DNA of 64,000 bases from Chloroflexota bacterium (GTDB lineage: Bacteria > Chloroflexota > Anaerolineae > Anaerolineales > Anaerolineaceae). The stretch spans positions 23,160-87,159 of the forward strand of contig WOUT01000005.1 of the NCBI GenBank assembly GCA_009773005.1, in the 5' to 3' direction. The notes beneath the pieces are model-generated. The model was not told the DNA's origin, did no database searches, and saw nothing but the letters and a program-made list of their open reading frames with translations. This document shows, in pieces, positions 62,301 to 64,000 of this stretch (the stretch's first letter is position 1; every line of letters starts with the position of its first letter). A program made the translations under genes and the position numbers.

Positions 62301-62785
62301 TTATTAAGCTGGTTCAGGCTGTTTTCATGGGCTCGGTTTTCCAGGGTTAGAGCAACAGTGTTAGCCAGATTTTCAAGAAATGGTTGATATGGCGCCAATA
62401 ACTCACCGTTGTTCTTTTCAAAAAGAATACAACCGTAAATTTTATTAATGGTTTGCAGGTGGATACAAAAGTATTTTTCTTGTTGCTTGCCGTTTTTTGA
62501 AATCCCGGCATGCTTCAATTCCTCAAACTCTTTGTAACAAAGATCACAAGGTTCCTTTACGAAAACTTCTTTCTTATGTCCTTTATTGGTGAATTTTATA
62601 AAGGAATCGATACGTACAGCAGTAAAGGATGTGCCGGGAATGGAATCCAGTCCCCGGCAAAGAAATTCCGCCACACTTTCAGGGTTGGGTATGGCATGGA
62701 TCGCCGTTTGCAGAATGAATATTTTCCCTAAAACCTGTGGGTCGATGGAAAAAACATTTTCCGGTACGCTAGTTTTTTCTGGCAT
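59384..62785 (-). CDS. Multi-PAS/GAF sensor histidine kinase
   Basis: 1133 residues, no membrane helix, so cytoplasmic. Domain order: GAF-like 25-150 with a C-x2-C pair (CDLCYK, C80 and C83); coiled coil 160-230; PAS at 230-345, 350-465, 475-592 and 600-717, each ended by a DITER-like PAC linker; GAF 735-885; HisKA with phosphorylated H923 in SVSHDLKTPL; HATPase 1025-1131 with N1034/N1038, G-boxes DNGIGFD and GTGIGLAI. The C-terminal region resembles phytochrome-type kinases. It presumably phosphorylates the response regulator encoded next. The ligand or signal is unknown; cysteines suggest redox or metal. Confidence 0.9.
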   Translation of the reverse strand: MPEKTSVPENVFSIDPQVLGKIFILQTAIHAIPNPESVAEFLCRGLDSIPGTSFTAVRIDSFIKFTNKGHKKEVFVKEPCDLCYKEFEELKHAGISKNGKQQEKYFCIHLQTINKIYGCILFEKNNGELLAPYQPFLENLANTVALTLENRAHENSLNQLNNELQRSRDGLEVLVQQRTGALIQKNEELINSYAEIKKAQRASHKLTEDLQSEIEVRKRTEEAKAVSESNLNALINNRNESIWSLDTNYHLIICNDFFRNAYLAAYHVKLKVGLNLIKILSPELKAYWKPKYDAALSGEKVSFEFGETIQGVRFYFNVFLNPILSNGKIIGVSALSVDITERKQAEEKLRTSEAYNRLLFETSPIGLALCRMDGSLVDVNPAYAKILGRTVEETLKLSYWDITPEKYAQQEAEQLKNLKETGVYGPFEKEYIHKDGALIPARLQGLIFTQEGERFIWSSVEDITERRKAEDKLIESEEKFQAIFKTAPGSMILSSLPDGKTIEVNDNFFRITGYSREEALGKNTADLKMWADSDARIHFLSKLQTDGLVRNFEADLNHKSGAIRNGLVSGQIITVQGKKYLVSTFYDITERKRAEEKLQRNEQLLRLFIENTPAAIAMFDREMKYIVASRRYLTDYDLGKPEVIGRSHYEILPEIPERWKEIHRRCLAGATERAEEDPFPRASGKLDWVRWEIRPWYERRGEIGGIILFSEVITERKCVEDELKRRNEELTALNILGRRISQSLSLEEVVSDAVKELSAAIDNETAFLFLRDGEKLNLVGCESKDASFALAEIPEHRVGQCICGLAVSEGKPLYSANIFTDLRCSWKECKRAGFRSFAALPLRTGEEIIGVVGLASKEERDFESRSGFLETIASQVTSGIRNARLFTEVQRHAQELENRVKERTLELQVKNTELEAFTYSVSHDLKTPLRGIDSYSLLLLEDHADRLDEEGRAFLKNIRSASLHMRHLIDDLLAYSRLERRHFSQEKVNLSALVNGLLAERGDEVLKRGVKITVQLPSRAVTADPDGLSMVLRNLIDNALKFTAQVAKPAVEIGGREEEKICNIWVKDNGIGFDMRHYPQIFDIFQRLQTQEEFPGTGIGLAIVKKAMERMGGKVWGESVPGKGATFYLEVPK

Positions 62786-63395
62786 TATATTGAGCCATGA
62801 AATCTTTCGGCAATATGAAATAAGGGTTCCTGATCACCTGTCCGCGAACCATCATTAACGGGTGAACGGAAAGAATATCCATAATTAGGCTGCCGTTGAA
62901 TTTTCGCGCGTCATATTCACAAATTGCAGTACAGGGTGTCAGTTTCATAGAATCATAAACTTTAGTTTCGTACTCCATTAACATCGAATTGCTAATATTG
63001 CTTCTCAAGACCCAGTCCATATCGCCGCTGACATGCAGTCCTGAATAGCCGTCACCTCGAGCCTGGTTCGAAAAGACTCCGATATTCGTTAAAACGGAAT
63101 CAGGATCAAAATTACCGTTGGGAGTGTAAGCAGTTTCATTATCCAGGGTAATGAAATCATTTTCAAGCGCATCGATGTCAACGCCAAGATTCTTGATTTC
63201 TCCACGAATATCGTGTGGAGTTAGTTTATCCACAATACATAGAATTCTGTTACCTTCGGATAAACCGTTCATGAAAAAATTTGCCATTGTTTTGGTTCGT
63301 TCCTCATCGTCATTATAGATATGGCAAATGTGGGCGCCTTCTGAGAATACTTTTTCTGAATGGCTCTGCAAATCATCAGATTTCACGGTTTTCAT
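62769..63395 (-). CDS. MEDS-domain sensor protein
   Basis: 208 residues. The MEDS domain (DcmR-like sensory domain) is recognised by GAHICHIYNDDEERTKTMANFF at its start, GNRILCIVD, MDWVLR, YETKVYDSMK and TAICEYDARKFNGSLIMDILSVHPLMM at the end. MEDS domains are thought to bind hydrocarbon-derived or other small signals and often accompany histidine kinases. RBS AAGGAGG lies upstream, and the 3' end overlaps the kinase start by 17 bp. It is therefore the first gene of the kinase operon. No DNA-binding domain. Confidence 0.85.
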   Translation of the reverse strand: MKTVKSDDLQSHSEKVFSEGAHICHIYNDDEERTKTMANFFMNGLSEGNRILCIVDKLTPHDIRGEIKNLGVDIDALENDFITLDNETAYTPNGNFDPDSVLTNIGVFSNQARGDGYSGLHVSGDMDWVLRSNISNSMLMEYETKVYDSMKLTPCTAICEYDARKFNGSLIMDILSVHPLMMVRGQVIRNPYFILPKDFMAQYNARKN

Positions 63396-63508
63396 ACTAG
63401 CCTCCTTTTATTTAATCAAGAAATTATTGATAAAAGTTGCCTGGTTGAGCAAGTATGTGCCACATTTGGAGGAAGATCCCTGCCAAGCGCGATGAATTGG
63501 ATGCGATG

Positions 63509-63709
63509 CTAAATGAATGTCAGTGACGGTAATGTGATAAAAATCGGCCTTCGGTTCGGCGAAAAGCTCACCATCGAAGCCGCCTGGGTGAGTTTAGAAC
63601 TTCCAGCCTTTGTCAGAGCGCAGTGTACGACCACCCGATGGTCTGGGTCATCCTCCAGGTGTAGAACCCGAATCAATTTATTCAACCCCACCCTCCGTTT
63701 CATTGACAA
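63509..63709 (-). pseudogene. Frameshifted response-regulator remnant
   Basis: The first frame gives the start of a receiver domain: LIRVLHLEDDPDHRVVVH with the acidic ED-D cluster, then ALTKAG. Reading then leaves the REC pattern, but a shifted frame around 63557-63510 gives EPKADFYHITVTDIHL, which looks like the phosphoacceptor strand (D at 63519-63521). The rest of the domain, with the Thr and Lys, is missing. This is a decayed copy of the REC-type genes next to it. Confidence 0.6.
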
Positions 63710-63904
63710 TAAACCATACGATGAAGATCTATTTATCCATGACGACTGCGAGAGTTCTTCTTAATAAGTATAGCATGAACGATACTATCGAAACATTCGA
63801 TACTGTTTTTATCAGTGGGGCAGCAATATCTTTCCGGCGGGTCGAATGAGATCTTTCAATTTCGGTTGTTTTTTATAAATACATAGGACCGGATAAATGT
63901 TTGC

Positions 63905-64000
63905 TCACGTTTCTTTAACTGCCTGCATAAAAGTTTTAATCTTTTCCGGATCCCATTCCAAACGCATAGACTCACGAGTAAAACCACTCAAGGTCTTGAA
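63905..64000 (-). CDS. 3' end of an unidentified gene
   Basis: The last 31 codons of a minus-strand gene that continues past the window edge, ending in TGA at 63905. The visible C-terminus contains SGFTRESMRLEWDPEKIK and ends MQAVKET. Its basic/acidic balance and the WDPEK phrase look like a real protein end, but I cannot assign a family. It lies about 200 bp upstream of the pseudogene. Confidence 0.4.
   Translation of the reverse strand, partial: FKTLSGFTRESMRLEWDPEKIKTFMQAVKET

Noticed and set aside
1..64000. CRISPR arrays, tRNA or rRNA genes, transposases, phage genes
   Set aside because: I looked for repeated spacers, cloverleaf-like segments and transposase motifs on both strands and saw none that I could support.

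Overview
The window reads as chromosome of an anaerobic, heterotrophic, hydrogen-metabolising bacterium, most likely Chloroflexota class Anaerolineae. That placement is inference. It rests on the Pro/Thr/Ala-rich lipoprotein linker of the sugar-binding protein, CUT1 and Rbs-type sugar transporters beside an Mvh-type [NiFe] hydrogenase with HdrA, GAF-rich signalling proteins and moderate GC content. I saw no rRNA, tRNA, CRISPR array, insertion sequence or phage gene.

Region 1 (1-24.4 kb) is one large carbohydrate catabolic locus in three transcription units. Unit A (minus, 4955 to beyond 1) holds a ROK regulator, a D-tagatose/D-psicose 3-epimerase-like enzyme and an RbsA/RbsC-type ABC transporter whose last permease runs off the window. 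Unit B (minus, 8842-5290) holds a TIM-barrel sugar isomerase, a Gfo/Idh/MocA dehydrogenase and an L-fucose/L-arabinose isomerase-like protein. Unit C (plus, 9205-24411) starts with a GntR/UTRA regulator. It continues with two FGGY kinases, a second Gfo/Idh/MocA dehydrogenase, two zinc MDR dehydrogenases, a PTE-like lactonase candidate, a cupin phosphoglucose isomerase, a D-2-hydroxyacid dehydrogenase, a KDPG/KHG aldolase, a shikimate-dehydrogenase-like protein, DeoC, another TIM-barrel isomerase, a VOC protein and an Old Yellow Enzyme-type reductase. All three units have a near-consensus sigma70 promoter followed directly by the same 20-bp GntR-like operator (16/20 identity to the gntR copy), so I infer that one regulator controls the whole locus. 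The growth substrate cannot be read from the sequence.

Region 2 (24.8-34.7 kb) carries a Sua5-type tRNA threonylcarbamoyladenosine gene with a DUF4914-like P-loop protein, a DUF485/ActP-type solute:sodium symporter pair, and a 1239-residue fusion PHP - membrane sCache - PAS - CBS - DUF294 nucleotidyltransferase.

Region 3 (34.6-45.1 kb, minus) is a compact operon: HdrD-like protein, EtfB, EtfA, membrane Fe-S/heme ETF oxidoreductase, HdrA, MvhD, MvhG, MvhA, hydrogenase maturation protease, and a possible translationally coupled 30-residue peptide. It looks like a hydrogenase-ETF electron-transfer (possibly bifurcating) module with no HdrB or HdrC.

Region 4 (45.9-54.6 kb, minus) is an alpha-glucoside/trehalose module: LacI regulator with its own promoter and palindromic operator, AglE-like binding protein, two permeases, trehalose synthase and a GH63-like hydrolase. 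The second permease carries a c-type cytochrome domain (CASCH) between its first and second membrane segments, the most unusual protein in the window.

Region 5 (55-64 kb, minus) is a signalling cluster: MEDS-domain sensor, multi-PAS/GAF histidine kinase, single-domain response regulator and a REC-REC-PAS-GAF4-HD-GYP protein, followed upstream by a frameshifted response-regulator remnant and the 3' end of an unidentified gene.
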